Positions 26,353 to 36,297 are shown, counted from the first letter of the stretch. The stretch is 64,000 bases of DNA from SZUA-35 sp037969565 (GCA_037969565.1 JBBKXQ010000015.1:1-64000), one strand, 5' to 3'. The notes: generated by a model from the sequence alone, not told the origin. Translations and numbers: made by a program.

Positions 26353-27489
26353 TCAGATGAGACCGCGGCGGCGATGAACGGCGACGGTTTGGACGAGACC
26401 CACGGCGAGCAGGCTGGTCATGAGCGAACTGCCGCCATAGGAAATGAAAGGCAGCGGAATGCCGGTGATGGGCATGAGCCTCATGGTCATGCCGACGTTC
26501 TGGACGACATGGATGAGAAACATGCAAAAAACACCAACGCAGAGCAGTGTGCCGAAGCCATCGCGAGCGAGTTGAGCAATCCGGAAAACCCGGAGGAGGA
26601 TGAGACCCTCGAGCAGCAGCACGGCTCCCGCTCCGACAAAGCCGAGCTCCTCGGCGATGACGGTGAAGATGAAATCGGTCTCTTGTTCGGGAACGAAGCC
26701 CGACTGCGTCTGCTGCCCGTCGAAGAGCCCTTGGCCCGTGAGGCCCCCGGATCCGATCGCGATCTCGGATTGCACCTGGTTGTAGCTGGCGGCCGTGTTG
26801 GCTTCCTGATCGATGAACGACGTGAGGCGATCTTGCTGATACCCCTGCAGAATTCCGCTGGTGAAGATCACGGCGAAAATACTGATGGCCGAGACCACGA
26901 GCAGGAGCAGGAATCGGGTTGGCATCCCGGCCACGAGATACACACCGAGGGCGATGGCGCAATACACCAACACCGATCCGGTTTCGCCCTGGAGGATCAC
27001 CAGCGCCGAGATCACACCGAGCACCGCGAGCGAGGCGGCGATTCGTGGCGCCTCGACGTTTCCTGTTCGTCCCGTGAAGATCGCCGCCAGCAGAATGATC
27101 AGTGTCAACTTGGCGAACTCGGCCGGCTGAATCGAGAAGCCGCCGAGGATGAACCAACCCTGGGTCCCCTTCACCTCCGTTCCCAGTCGCGTGAGGACTG
27201 CAATCAGCACGACAACCGTGCCGCCGGCGATCACGGGGAGGCTCTGACGCAGGCGAACGTAGTCGATCATGCTGACCACACCCATCAGGGCCAGGCCCGC
27301 AACGAGGAAGATCACCTGCTTCGCCGCCAATCCGAATCCTCCCCCCGCCGAACGGGTTGCGCTGAGAATTGCCGTGCTACCGACGGCGACCGTGGTGATG
27401 ACGAGCAGGACGAGGGCCCAATCGACATTGGCCAACTTGGCGGCGTTGGCCCCTCGCGATGCGCGCCCCGGTCGAGACATGGCCGTCAC
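26353..27489 (-). CDS. rodA: Peptidoglycan glycosyltransferase RodA (SEDS family)
   Basis: A 378-residue SEDS protein that polymerises glycan strands for cell elongation together with PBP2. About ten membrane helices are visible; family motifs include the GTQGWFILGGFSIQPAEFAKL segment (catalytic Asp region follows in QQTQSGFVPEQETDFIFTVIAEELGF) and PITGIPLPFISYGGSSL near the end. The GTG start at 27489 overlaps the mrdA stop as GTGA; an ATG three codons later is possible. Last gene of mreB-mreC-mreD-mrdA-rodA. Confidence 0.94.
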   Translation of the reverse strand: MTAMSRPGRASRGANAAKLANVDWALVLLVITTVAVGSTAILSATRSAGGGFGLAAKQVIFLVAGLALMGVVSMIDYVRLRQSLPVIAGGTVVVLIAVLTRLGTEVKGTQGWFILGGFSIQPAEFAKLTLIILLAAIFTGRTGNVEAPRIAASLAVLGVISALVILQGETGSVLVYCAIALGVYLVAGMPTRFLLLLVVSAISIFAVIFTSGILQGYQQDRLTSFIDQEANTAASYNQVQSEIAIGSGGLTGQGLFDGQQTQSGFVPEQETDFIFTVIAEELGFVGAGAVLLLEGLILLRVFRIAQLARDGFGTLLCVGVFCMFLIHVVQNVGMTMRLMPITGIPLPFISYGGSSLMTSLLAVGLVQTVAVHRRRGLI

Positions 27490-29795
27490 GATGAACCGGC
27501 CACGCTGGATGACGAGTTCGCGGGAGGGTCGGTCGACGATGACGGGGTCGTAACGACCGTTGTCGGCGGCTCGGTCGAGGAACTCTGCGGAACGGTGGTG
27601 GTCGGCGCGACCGTGGTTGGTGTGGTGGCGGGTACGGCCGAGGAGGTTGTCGCATTGGTGGCGGGCGACTTCGTCGTCGGCGGATTCGTTGCCGGGGCCT
27701 TTGTGGCGGGCGGCTGTGTTGCCGGAGGGACCGTGGCCGCAGTGGGATCACCGTTGGACGGCGGCAGGAAGTCGGGTTTCGCCAATTCGAGTGCAGTCGA
27801 GAAATCGACATCACCCAAGCCGACCACGTCGACGGTCCGTTCCTCAGCCACTGGAGCCGCCGGGATCGGCATGTTGCCCGCCAACAGATCGAAGAACCGC
27901 CGAACGGCCGGTCCGGCTGCGTCGCCACCGAATCCCGCCTGTTCGAGCACGGCGGCCACGGAGTATTTGGGTTGCGGCATGGGACCAAATGCGGCGAACA
28001 GCGCGAAGTCTGCCTTGTTGCGCACCTCGGCCGTACCGGTTTTTCCGGCAATGGGGTAGCTCCCGAGTGGGAACCCGGTGAAGGCGCCGACACCGGTGCC
28101 ACGGCCGGTTCCGATACCGGGATTGACCACCTGCATCAGCCCGTCATAGATCGGTGCCAGAGAAGCCGGGTCGAGCTCGACATCGGCGGCCACGATCGGA
28201 TCGGTCCGAGTGGAAGAGCCGTCGATGCCAATCGTTGCCACCACGAGGCGGGGCTGGTAGCGGACACCGCCGGTGGCGAGCATGGCGTAGGCGTTCGCCA
28301 GTTGCAGAGGTGTCGTGAGGAAGTCGCCCTGTCCAATGGCGAGGTTCACGTTGTCACCGGGATACCAACGAGCATCCTCACCGAACTGCTCGATTCGATT
28401 CTCGGGCGTGGGAACTCGGCCCGGCTGCTGTGAAGGGAGGTCGATGTCGGTTCGTGAGCCGAATCCGAAGAGTTCGGCCGTGTCCTGGATACCCGTGCGT
28501 CCGTACACGTCTTGATTGATCCAGAATTGTTCACCCAGGCTGTAGAAGTAGGTATCGCTCGACCGCTCGATGGCCTCGCGAAGTTGCACCGGGCCCATCA
28601 CCGCGGCCCCCGCGTTCTGCTTTGAACATCCGGCGGCTCGATCCTCGGGGTCGATGCAACTCTCGAGAACGTAGACACCTTCGTCGTTCCACGTGGTGTA
28701 TTGGTCTCGAACGCCGGCCTCCAGCGAGGCGTAGGCCACGAACGGTTTGAACGTCGACCCCGCGGGATACGTGCCACGGATGGTCCGATCGAGCAGGGGC
28801 TGATCGAACCGCTCGGAGAGCTCCTGCCACAACGACGAGCTGATTCCGAAGACGAAGTCGCGAGGGTCGAACGATGGATACGAAGCCAGCGCGACGATCG
28901 CTCCGGTTTCGACCTCGAGTGCAACGAGGCTTCCTGAGTCGGCAACGAAGGGAAGGTCTCCCTTTGTTGCTTTTCGACCTTGTGCCGACGCCAGTTCTTC
29001 GGCCAGGATCTGCTCAGCTGCGTATTGGAGGTCGATGTCGATGCTGAGCTGAAGGTCGAGACCCGGAACTGCTTCCTGCACCACCTCGATCGTTCGCACC
29101 ACTCGGTTCTGAGAATCGATTTCCACCCGTCGGGTTTCCGGCACCCCCCGAAGTACGTCTTCGTAGGTCCGTTCGAGACCGGCGATCCCCAACTCGTCAC
29201 CGGGGAAATACGTCTTGTCGCTCTCCAGGTTGAGTTCGGCGGCCACGTCGGCATCACGAACGGTTCCGGTGTACCCGAGCATGTGCGCCGCGATCGATCC
29301 GTAGGGATAGGTACGAACCGACTGCCGTTCGACGTTGATACCGGGTAGCGCCGCCTCACTCAGCTGAATCCACAGCTCTTCCCCGACATCGTCGGCTACG
29401 ACCACCGGTTGGAGTGTCCCGTCGACGGCCCGTCGATATTGCTGGTTGAGTGTTTCGGCTTTCGTCTTGATGCCCGCTTCGGTGAGTTCGGCGGAAAGTG
29501 TGGTGAAGATCTCGAGGCGCGTGTCCTCCCCTGCGTCGCGAAGCACCGTCCAATCGAGGGTGACGACAAGCGAGTCACGACGGCCGGCCAGCACGCGACC
29601 CTTCGCGTCGATGATCTGGCCTCGTGGAGCCTCCATGACGATCGTTCGCTGACTGTTGACGACGATGCTTTGAACGTAGCTCTCCCGTTCCTTCATGATC
29701 TGGAGGAAGTAGAGCCGGGATCCGAGCATCGAGAACAGCGCGACGGCCACCACAGCGAGGACGCCGAGACGTTTGCCGGAGAGATCAGTAGCCAT
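27486..29795 (-). CDS. mrdA: Penicillin-binding protein 2 (elongation transpeptidase)
   Basis: Class B penicillin-binding protein that cross-links peptidoglycan during elongation. The 769 residues start with one membrane anchor (about 8-30), then the pedestal with RTIVMEAPRGQIIDAKGRVLA. The transpeptidase motifs are STFK at 347-350, SSD (ERSSDTYFY) and KTG at 585-587 (KTGTAEVRNKADFALF). The last 90 residues form a long Pro-Thr-Ser-Ala tail with repeated PPATKAPATNPPTTK-like units, which most PBP2 lack and which may span or contact the wall. It is 66 bases after mreD. Confidence 0.95.
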   Translation of the reverse strand: MATDLSGKRLGVLAVVAVALFSMLGSRLYFLQIMKERESYVQSIVVNSQRTIVMEAPRGQIIDAKGRVLAGRRDSLVVTLDWTVLRDAGEDTRLEIFTTLSAELTEAGIKTKAETLNQQYRRAVDGTLQPVVVADDVGEELWIQLSEAALPGINVERQSVRTYPYGSIAAHMLGYTGTVRDADVAAELNLESDKTYFPGDELGIAGLERTYEDVLRGVPETRRVEIDSQNRVVRTIEVVQEAVPGLDLQLSIDIDLQYAAEQILAEELASAQGRKATKGDLPFVADSGSLVALEVETGAIVALASYPSFDPRDFVFGISSSLWQELSERFDQPLLDRTIRGTYPAGSTFKPFVAYASLEAGVRDQYTTWNDEGVYVLESCIDPEDRAAGCSKQNAGAAVMGPVQLREAIERSSDTYFYSLGEQFWINQDVYGRTGIQDTAELFGFGSRTDIDLPSQQPGRVPTPENRIEQFGEDARWYPGDNVNLAIGQGDFLTTPLQLANAYAMLATGGVRYQPRLVVATIGIDGSSTRTDPIVAADVELDPASLAPIYDGLMQVVNPGIGTGRGTGVGAFTGFPLGSYPIAGKTGTAEVRNKADFALFAAFGPMPQPKYSVAAVLEQAGFGGDAAGPAVRRFFDLLAGNMPIPAAPVAEERTVDVVGLGDVDFSTALELAKPDFLPPSNGDPTAATVPPATQPPATKAPATNPPTTKSPATNATTSSAVPATTPTTVAPTTTVPQSSSTEPPTTVVTTPSSSTDPPANSSSSVAGSS

Positions 29796-29861
29796 AGCCG
29801 TCGGCCAGTTCAGCAGATCGGGGCAGAAGCGGTAGGTCGCCCCTCGAACACGGATCGTCGA

Positions 29862-30395
29862 TCATTCGCTTCTGGCCAGATCGGTGCGAGGGGTTCTTCC
29901 AGGACGCCTGAAGAGCATCCACTGGGCGACCCGATCGGCCGGGTGGACCAGGACCGCACCCACGAGCCCGATCCACAGGAGGTCGACCAAGGTCTGGGTG
30001 TTGAACGGCGGCGGGGTCTGACCGAAAACTGCGGCTCCGATCCACGTGGCAGCCGTGATCGATGATGCGGCAACGGCACCTTGCACGGTCCGAAAGGAAC
30101 CGTCCGCCAGCAGCATCCGATCACGGGTCATCCCCAGGAGCCATCCGGCGAACAAGAACAGGAGGGCGTGCATGCCGAACGGGCCGGATCGGAAGAAATC
30201 AACCGACAACCCGGTGAAAAAGCCGAGAACTGCGGCTGAGCGGGGGTCGGCCGTGAGGCCAACGCCCAACAACACCATCACCAGCAGATCGATCCGGACG
30301 CGATCCAAGATCAGCAGCTGATCGAAGATTCCCGTCTGCAGAACCGAGGCCGCAGTGAGCACGACCAATACGTGGCTCCAACGAGCCGAGATCAT
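29862..30395 (-). CDS. mreD: Rod shape-determining protein MreD
   Basis: A 177-residue membrane protein with about five helices; RIDLLVMVLLGVGLTADPRSAAVLGFFTGLSVDFF and GPFGMHALLFLFAGWLLG follow the MreD pattern. It helps to link MreC and the wall synthases. The ATG overlaps the mreC stop as ATGA at 30392-30395. Identification rests on weak sequence similarity plus its fixed place between mreC and mrdA. Confidence 0.88.
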   Translation of the reverse strand: MISARWSHVLVVLTAASVLQTGIFDQLLILDRVRIDLLVMVLLGVGLTADPRSAAVLGFFTGLSVDFFRSGPFGMHALLFLFAGWLLGMTRDRMLLADGSFRTVQGAVAASSITAATWIGAAVFGQTPPPFNTQTLVDLLWIGLVGAVLVHPADRVAQWMLFRRPGRTPRTDLARSE

Positions 30396-31201
30396 GGGGT
30401 CACCTCGGTCAGGATGATCGTGACGAAACCCAGCTTGTCGAAGTCGACGAACGGAATCAAAAAGACCGACCCGTCGTCGGCAACCACAAGAGACCCGACG
30501 GGGATGTCGGGCGGATAGAGCTCACTGAAGCCATTCGTCTCGAACCGTTCACCGCCTTGCACGCTCTCGAGATCGATCGCCTGGAATTCAACCTCGAGTT
30601 GATCGTTGCGACCCTTGCCCGTGGTGATGGCCGACACGCCGCTATCGACCCCGTTGAGACCAACTCTGACGCGCGAGTCGGTGATCAGCAGAACCGTGGA
30701 CCGGTGATCGGCGAAGACATCGTCGACCCGGCCCGCCAGCCCGGCCCCGACCACCACCGGCATACCGACCACCAGACCGTCGGCGCTCCCCCGGTTGATC
30801 TCGATGACCCGCTCGATCCCTGTCTGTCGGTCCGAAATCACTCGGGCCGTGACCCGTCCGAGGTCTCCGGCGACGTCGAAACCGGTTGCAGCCAAGAGTT
30901 CGTCGAGATCGGATTCGATGTCGGGCAATCGTGCGACGTCTCCTTCGAGTTGAGCCACTTCGAGTCTCAACTGAGCGTTTTCCGCCTCGAGTTCGTCGTA
31001 GTGCACCGCACCATTCCAGGTGTCAGCGATCGGGCTCACTGCCGTTCCGACGAAGTCGCGGAACGGCGAGGAAACGGCGAGTGCCGTGGAACGAGCCGAA
31101 TCGATGGGCCCGAATCCTCGGACATCCGCCGTCATGAGGCCAAGAGCCGTGACGGTCAGCAAGAACAGGATTCGACGCGAAACACTCGGTGACTTGGCCA
31201 C
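30392..31201 (-). CDS. mreC: Rod shape-determining protein MreC
   Basis: A 269-residue protein with one N-terminal membrane helix (about 9-26) followed by a coiled coil (AVHYDELEAENAQLRLEVAQLEGDVARL) and an outer beta-barrel domain (ARVISDRQTGIERVIEINRGSADGLVVGMPVVVGAGLAGRVDDVF). MreC activates PBP2 in the elongasome. It starts 21 bases after mreB, at a GTG or ATG region directly behind its stop, and is coupled to mreD by a four-base overlap. Confidence 0.93.
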   Translation of the reverse strand: MAKSPSVSRRILFLLTVTALGLMTADVRGFGPIDSARSTALAVSSPFRDFVGTAVSPIADTWNGAVHYDELEAENAQLRLEVAQLEGDVARLPDIESDLDELLAATGFDVAGDLGRVTARVISDRQTGIERVIEINRGSADGLVVGMPVVVGAGLAGRVDDVFADHRSTVLLITDSRVRVGLNGVDSGVSAITTGKGRNDQLEVEFQAIDLESVQGGERFETNGFSELYPPDIPVGSLVVADDGSVFLIPFVDFDKLGFVTIILTEVTP

Positions 31202-31222
31202 AGGAACCGAGGGTGGGGCAGC

Positions 31223-32269
31223 TTAATCGTGCTGGCTGGGGTACAGATTGCGCAGCGTGTCGTACGCCTCGAGGTACTGACCCGAACCAATGGCAACTGC
31301 GTGGAGCGGATTCTTGGCCATCTTGATCGGCATCCCGGTTTCGTTCTCGAGTCGAGCCGCCATACCGAGCAGCAGGGCACCTCCACCAGCGATGGTGATC
31401 CCATGCTCCATGATGTCGGCGGCAAGTTCAGGCGGCGTCTTGTCGAGTGTGACCTTCACCGCATCGACAATCGAGCTGACCGGTTCGGCCAACGCTTCCC
31501 GGATCTCTTCGGTGGTGGTGACGATCGTTTTCGGAAGTCCGCTGACGAGATCGCGACCGCGGATCTCCGCTTCGAACTCTTCGTCCAGGCGATAGGCCGA
31601 GCCGAGCTGAATCTTGATCTGTTCGGCTGTGCGCTCGCCGAGGGCCAGGCTGTATTCCTTCTTGATGTAGTTGATGATCGCCTGGTCGAGTCCGTCGCCG
31701 CCGATACGAACCGACTGACTGGCCACGATCCCGCCAAGTGAGATCACCGCAACCTCGGTGGTGCCCCCGCCGATGTCGACGATCATGTTGCCGGTGGGAT
31801 CTTGCACCGGAAGCCCGGCGCCGATGGCCGCAGCCATCGGTTCTTCGATGATGATCGCCTGACGGGCGCCGGCGAATTCAGCCGCATCCCGGACCGCTCG
31901 TTGCTCGACCCCCGTGATTCCGGATGGAACGCAGATCACGATTCGTGGTTTCGCGACCCAACGGCCAGGGCTGACCTTCTGGATGAAGTAGCGCAACATC
32001 TCTTCGCAAATGTCGAAATCGGCGATGACGCCGTCTTTGAGTGGGCGGATCGCCTGGATGTGGCTGGGCGTTCGACCGATCATTCGCTTGGCTTCGACCC
32101 CGACGGCCAGTGGGCGACCGGTGTCGACGTTGATGGCGACCACCGATGGCTCATCGAGCACGATCCCCTGGCCACGGACGTAGACAAGCGTGTTGGCCGT
32201 GCCCAGATCGACCGCCATGTCGCGGGCTCCGACTGAGCTGAGAGCGGTGGAGAATCGGTTACGAGCCAT
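31223..32269 (-). CDS. mreB: Rod shape-determining actin MreB
   Basis: A 348-residue bacterial actin that moves with and guides the elongation complex. The ATP-binding elements are DMAVDLGTANTLVYVRGQGIVLDEPSVVA, NMIVDIGGGTTEVAVISLGGIV and HGITIAGGGALLLGM. A strong ribosome site, CAGGAG, lies six bases before the ATG at 32269, and TAGGGT further upstream could be a -10. First gene of the five-gene rod operon; its presence implies a rod-shaped cell that grows from the side wall, unlike the polar growth of mycobacteria. Confidence 0.96.
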   Translation of the reverse strand: MARNRFSTALSSVGARDMAVDLGTANTLVYVRGQGIVLDEPSVVAINVDTGRPLAVGVEAKRMIGRTPSHIQAIRPLKDGVIADFDICEEMLRYFIQKVSPGRWVAKPRIVICVPSGITGVEQRAVRDAAEFAGARQAIIIEEPMAAAIGAGLPVQDPTGNMIVDIGGGTTEVAVISLGGIVASQSVRIGGDGLDQAIINYIKKEYSLALGERTAEQIKIQLGSAYRLDEEFEAEIRGRDLVSGLPKTIVTTTEEIREALAEPVSSIVDAVKVTLDKTPPELAADIMEHGITIAGGGALLLGMAARLENETGMPIKMAKNPLHAVAIGSGQYLEAYDTLRNLYPSQHD

Positions 32270-32379
32270 CTGTCTCCTGAGGTCGAGCGGACTCCGCTCC
32301 CAGACTGTGAACGGCGACTACCCTACGAGGCGGGTTGCATCATCACAAGGCATTGTTCGATGTGGTAGGCGCCGCTGAC

Positions 32380-32787
32380 TCAAATTCCGGGGAAGAAGAT
32401 ACCGATCTCGCGCTCGGCCGACTCGTTGGCGTCGGAACCGTGAACGAGATTCTCGGTCATGATCGTTCCGAAGTCGCCGCGGATGGTTCCAGGAGGAGCC
32501 GACGCCGGATTGGTGGGGCCCATCAGGGTGCGAACGATGGCAAAGGTGTCTTCGGGGCCTTCGAGCACGGCAACGAAGGCGGGGCTGCGGCTCATGAACG
32601 CCACGAGTTCGTCGTAGAAACCCTTGCCGACATGCTCTTCGTAATGACGAGCGAGGGTGGCCTCGTCGAGCTGACGGAGTTCTCCGGCGACGAGTTGGAG
32701 GCCCTTGCGTTCGAAGCGGGCGATGATCTCCCCGACCAAGCCGCGTTCCACGGCGTCGGGCTTACAGATGATGAAGGTTCGGCTCAC
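32380..32787 (-). CDS. ndk: Nucleoside diphosphate kinase
   Basis: Transfers the terminal phosphate from ATP to other nucleoside diphosphates through a phosphohistidine. The 135-residue protein is full length; the active histidine is H116 in NLVHGSDANESAEREI. The N-terminal RTFIICKPDAVERGLVGEI is diagnostic. It follows folC by 89 bases on the same strand. Confidence 0.96.
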   Translation of the reverse strand: MSRTFIICKPDAVERGLVGEIIARFERKGLQLVAGELRQLDEATLARHYEEHVGKGFYDELVAFMSRSPAFVAVLEGPEDTFAIVRTLMGPTNPASAPPGTIRGDFGTIMTENLVHGSDANESAEREIGIFFPGI

Positions 32788-32876
32788 GGCGGCGAGGGTA
32801 CCGGCGCCGACCCGGATGCAGCAGGAGGATGCGGCTCAGGAGTTCGGATCTTGAAGGGAAATCGAGGCGTCAGGCG

Positions 32877-34277
32877 TCAGAGGTCGTAGTCGTCGCCGTT
32901 TTCGTCGTCCTCGTCATCGTCTCGAAAGGCGGCCGAACCAGCCACGGATCGAGCGATGGGACGAATCTCGCCCACCACGTACATGCTCCCGGTCACGAGG
33001 ATCAGATCATCGTCGCTGGTCACGGCCCGAGCCCGTCGGAACGCTTCCACCGGGTCGACCACGACCTCGGCTTGGATGCCCAACTTCGATGCCGCGGCCG
33101 CCACCTCAGCGGCGGGGATGGCTCGGGACCACGAGGGCTCACAGATGATCACCGCATCGAAATCGTCGGCCTCGACAGCTCGCAGCATCTCGGCCGGATC
33201 CTTGCCATTCAGAAAACCGATCACCAGCACCCACGAGCCCAAGCGAGCGAACGATTCGTCGAGGGTGTGTTTGACGGTGATGATCCCATCAGGGTTGTGT
33301 CCCCCGTCGAGGATGACCGTTGGTTCACGGGCGATGACCTCGAACCGGCCGGGCAACTCGATCTGCGAGAAGGCCTGTTCGACGAGATCGGGGTCGAGGG
33401 CCCGGTCGAAGAAGGCATCGACGGCCGCCAGGGCGGTTGCGACGTTCACCCCCTGATGCAATCCGAAGGCCGGGATGAAGACGTCCTCATAGGTGCCGTG
33501 GGGCGTTGTGACCGTGACGACGCGCCCCCCGAGCCCGAGTTCATTCCGTTCGACGATCACCTCGCTGCCCATTTCCCAGACACCGTCGTTTGGCTCGGCG
33601 TCGACGACGGCTCTCAGATCACCGAACGGTTCGCCGAGCACCACCCGACTTGCCGGTTTGATGATCCCCGCCTTCTCCTCGGCGATGGCTCGACGCCAGT
33701 CGCCGACGCCGTCGGTGTGATCCCGACCGATGTTGGTGATCACCGCAACGTCGGCCTCGACGACATTGGTGGCGTCGAATCGACCGAGCAGACCGACTTC
33801 GATGACGGCGACCTCGACACCGACCTCGGCGAACCACGTGAAGCCCACCGCAGTGAGGATTTCGAAGCGGCTCGGTCGATGTTCCATCAGCGGCATGAGC
33901 TCGCGGATGAGCGTGAGGATGCGGGCCATGTCTTCGTCGGGAATCGGACGTCCGTCCCAGACAATCCGTTCGTTGATCCGCTCGAGGTTGGGACTCGTGT
34001 ACAGCCCGACCGAGAGTTCGGTTGCGGTCAAGAGTGCACCGACGTATTGGGTTGTCGATCCCTTGCCGTTGGTGCCGGTGATGTGGATCACGCGGTAGGC
34101 CCGATGGGGATCGCCCAGCAGTGAGAGCAACTCCCGCATCGGAGCGAGGCTCAGTCCGCTGGTTGCGCCGGCGGTGGGGAGCGATGGTGAAGCGCCAGAA
34201 GCCCGCTCGCCGGCGTTGTTGTGACCCTCGAGGTTGATGTGTGACTCGAGCCAGTCAATTGCCGTACGGAAATCCAC
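32877..34277 (-). CDS. folC: Folylpolyglutamate / dihydrofolate synthase
   Basis: Mur-ligase-family enzyme that adds glutamate to folates. The 466 residues include the P-loop GTNGKGST, the family segment FTSPNLERINERI-like (LYTSPNLERINERIVWDG), NIGRDHTDGVG, and DGGHNPDG. It starts at a GTG with GGAG five bases before it. The C-terminus is an acidic tail (DDDEDDENGDDYDL) not usual in FolC. It lies after clpX in the same direction. Confidence 0.94.
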   Translation of the reverse strand: MDFRTAIDWLESHINLEGHNNAGERASGASPSLPTAGATSGLSLAPMRELLSLLGDPHRAYRVIHITGTNGKGSTTQYVGALLTATELSVGLYTSPNLERINERIVWDGRPIPDEDMARILTLIRELMPLMEHRPSRFEILTAVGFTWFAEVGVEVAVIEVGLLGRFDATNVVEADVAVITNIGRDHTDGVGDWRRAIAEEKAGIIKPASRVVLGEPFGDLRAVVDAEPNDGVWEMGSEVIVERNELGLGGRVVTVTTPHGTYEDVFIPAFGLHQGVNVATALAAVDAFFDRALDPDLVEQAFSQIELPGRFEVIAREPTVILDGGHNPDGIITVKHTLDESFARLGSWVLVIGFLNGKDPAEMLRAVEADDFDAVIICEPSWSRAIPAAEVAAAASKLGIQAEVVVDPVEAFRRARAVTSDDDLILVTGSMYVVGEIRPIARSVAGSAAFRDDDEDDENGDDYDL

Positions 34278-34372
34278 AGGCGCGCTCCACTTTCGTTCTT
34301 GCTCCGCTCACCGTTGTGGACCCGCGGACGGCGCAGGCTCTCCGAGCGGAGATGTTCAGGGCTTCGCTGGAT

Positions 34373-35644
34373 TCAGGAAGCGGCGCGGCGGGGTCGGTTG
34401 CGAATTTCGCTGCGAGGCACGAGCGTCGGGTTGACCCGTTCGAGGACGGACTTCTCATCGATGAGAACCTGGCCGATGTCGTCTCGACTCGGCAGGTCGT
34501 ACATCACCTCGAGAAGCACCTCTTCCAGAATGGCACGGAGCCCACGGGCTCCGGTTCCCCGAAGAAGGGCCTGATCGGCAATGGCCGTGAGCGCATCCTC
34601 GGTGAACTCGAGTTCGACGTCTTCCATCTCGAACAATTTCTGGTACTGCTTCGAGAGTGCGTTCTTCGGTTCGACGAGAATCTGAACTAGTGCTTCCGCG
34701 TCCAAACCCGACACGGTGCCGGTGACGGGAAGTCGGCCGACGAATTCGGGGATCAGACCGAACTTGACGAGGTCTTCGGGTCGGAGGTGGTGGTAGATGT
34801 TGTCGTCGACCTTGGCATTCTGGGAAACGGCGAAGTCGGGTTTGAATCCGATCGACTTGGTTCCGAGACGGCTCTTGATGAGTTCAGCGAGGCCGGCACA
34901 TGCTCCCCCGCAGATGAACAGCACATTCGTGGTGTCGATCTGGAGGAAATCCTGCTGAGGGTGCTTGCGGCCACCTTGAGGCGGAACCGAAGCAACGGTG
35001 CCCTCGAGGATCTTGAGGAGGGCCTGCTGAACACCTTCGCCGGAGACGTCTCGGGTGATCGACGGGTTTTCCGACTTACGAGCGACCTTGTCGATCTCGT
35101 CGATGTAGATGATGCCAGTTTCGGCTCGTTTGACATCGAAGTCGGCCGCTTGGATCAACTTCAGCAGAATGTTCTCGACGTCTTCCCCGTCGTAACCGGC
35201 CTCGGTGAGCGCGGTGGCATCAGCGATGGCGAACGGCACATTCAGCATCCGGGCCAGCGTTTGGGCCAGGAAGGTCTTGCCGCAGCCGGTGGGACCGACG
35301 AGAAGAATGTTCGACTTGGCGAGTTCGACCCCTTGACCAGGGAGCGAGCCGTGCTGGATTCGTTTGTAGTGGTTGTAGACCGCGACCGACAGCACCTTCT
35401 TGGCCTGGTCTTGTCCGACGATGTACTCGTTCAGGAACTCGAAGATCTCGCGTGGCTTTGGCAGCTCTTCGAAGCTGACCTCGGTGCCTTCTGCCAACTC
35501 TTCTTCGATGATCTCGTTACAGAGATCGATGCATTCATCGCAGATGTACACCCCCGGCCCGGCGATGAGCTTCTTGACCTGTTTCTGAGACTTGCCGCAG
35601 AACGAGCACTTGAGTAGCTCGCCCCCCTCACCGAACTTGGCCAC
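34373..35644 (-). CDS. clpX: ATP-dependent Clp protease ATP-binding subunit ClpX
   Basis: Hexameric unfoldase that feeds tagged proteins to ClpP. The 423-residue protein has the N-terminal zinc-binding domain with Cys 13, 16, 35 and 38, Walker A GPTGCGKT, Walker B IIYIDEIDK, the pore loop GYDGEDVE, and RAEFVGRLPV-like sensor 2 region (IPEFVGRLPVTGTVSGLDAEALVQILVEPKNAL). The IGF loop for ClpP contact is seen as IGF in KSIGFKPDF. It is 14 bases after clpP. Confidence 0.97.
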   Translation of the reverse strand: MAKFGEGGELLKCSFCGKSQKQVKKLIAGPGVYICDECIDLCNEIIEEELAEGTEVSFEELPKPREIFEFLNEYIVGQDQAKKVLSVAVYNHYKRIQHGSLPGQGVELAKSNILLVGPTGCGKTFLAQTLARMLNVPFAIADATALTEAGYDGEDVENILLKLIQAADFDVKRAETGIIYIDEIDKVARKSENPSITRDVSGEGVQQALLKILEGTVASVPPQGGRKHPQQDFLQIDTTNVLFICGGACAGLAELIKSRLGTKSIGFKPDFAVSQNAKVDDNIYHHLRPEDLVKFGLIPEFVGRLPVTGTVSGLDAEALVQILVEPKNALSKQYQKLFEMEDVELEFTEDALTAIADQALLRGTGARGLRAILEEVLLEVMYDLPSRDDIGQVLIDEKSVLERVNPTLVPRSEIRNRPRRAAS

Positions 35645-35658
35645 GTCGTATTCCCCCT

Positions 35659-36297
35659 TCAGGACCCAACGGCCCGGATCGGTCCGCTCGTATCAGCGGT
35701 GTTGCGCTTCTGGATGACCTCATCGATCACACCGTAGGCCTTGGCCTCCTCGGCCGTCATCACGAAATCGCGGTCGGTGTCCTTCTTGAGCTTCTCCGCC
35801 GTCTGGCCCGTGTGGTGGGACAGGATGTTTTCGAGCTGTGTGCGGAGCCGTTCGATTTCGTTGGCCGCGATCTCGAGATCGGAAACTTGGCCCTGAGCGC
35901 CCGAGTAGGGCTGATGGAGAAGAATTCGCGAACTCGGAAGCGCAAGTCTTTTACCGGGAGCGCCCGATGCGAGAAGCACTGCGGCCGCCGACGCCGCCTG
36001 CCCGAAACAGATGGTGCTCACCTGAGGACGGATGTATTGCATCGTGTCGTAGATGGCGAACATCGCGTTGACGTCGCCGCCCGGCGAGTTGATGTAGAGG
36101 CTGATGTCGCGATCGGGATTCTCCGACTCGAGGTGGAGAAGTTGGGCGCAAATCACATTGGCGACGCCGTCATCGATCGGCGTGCCGAGAAAAATGATGT
36201 TGTCGCGCAGAAGGCGACTGTAGAGGTCGGACGAGACCTCTCGCCCGTTGCTCTTCTCGATGACGGAAGGGATGATGTAGTTGGCTTGAGCGCTCAT
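35659..36297 (-). CDS. clpP: ATP-dependent Clp protease proteolytic subunit ClpP
   Basis: Serine protease subunit that forms the degradation chamber with ClpX. The 212-residue protein has the catalytic triad S103 (FGQAAS), H128 (ILLHQP) and D177 (DTDRDFVM). The ATG overlaps the tig stop as ATGA. Actinobacteria usually have two clpP genes in tandem; only one is present here, so a second, if any, is elsewhere. Confidence 0.96.
   Translation of the reverse strand: MSAQANYIIPSVIEKSNGREVSSDLYSRLLRDNIIFLGTPIDDGVANVICAQLLHLESENPDRDISLYINSPGGDVNAMFAIYDTMQYIRPQVSTICFGQAASAAAVLLASGAPGKRLALPSSRILLHQPYSGAQGQVSDLEIAANEIERLRTQLENILSHHTGQTAEKLKKDTDRDFVMTAEEAKAYGVIDEVIQKRNTADTSGPIRAVGS

Noticed and set aside
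26194..28059. A 621-codon plus-strand open frame opposite rodA and the 3' end of mrdA
   Set aside because: Composition of antisense translation (Asp, Glu, His, Gly repeats) and no family likeness; rodA and mrdA are certain.
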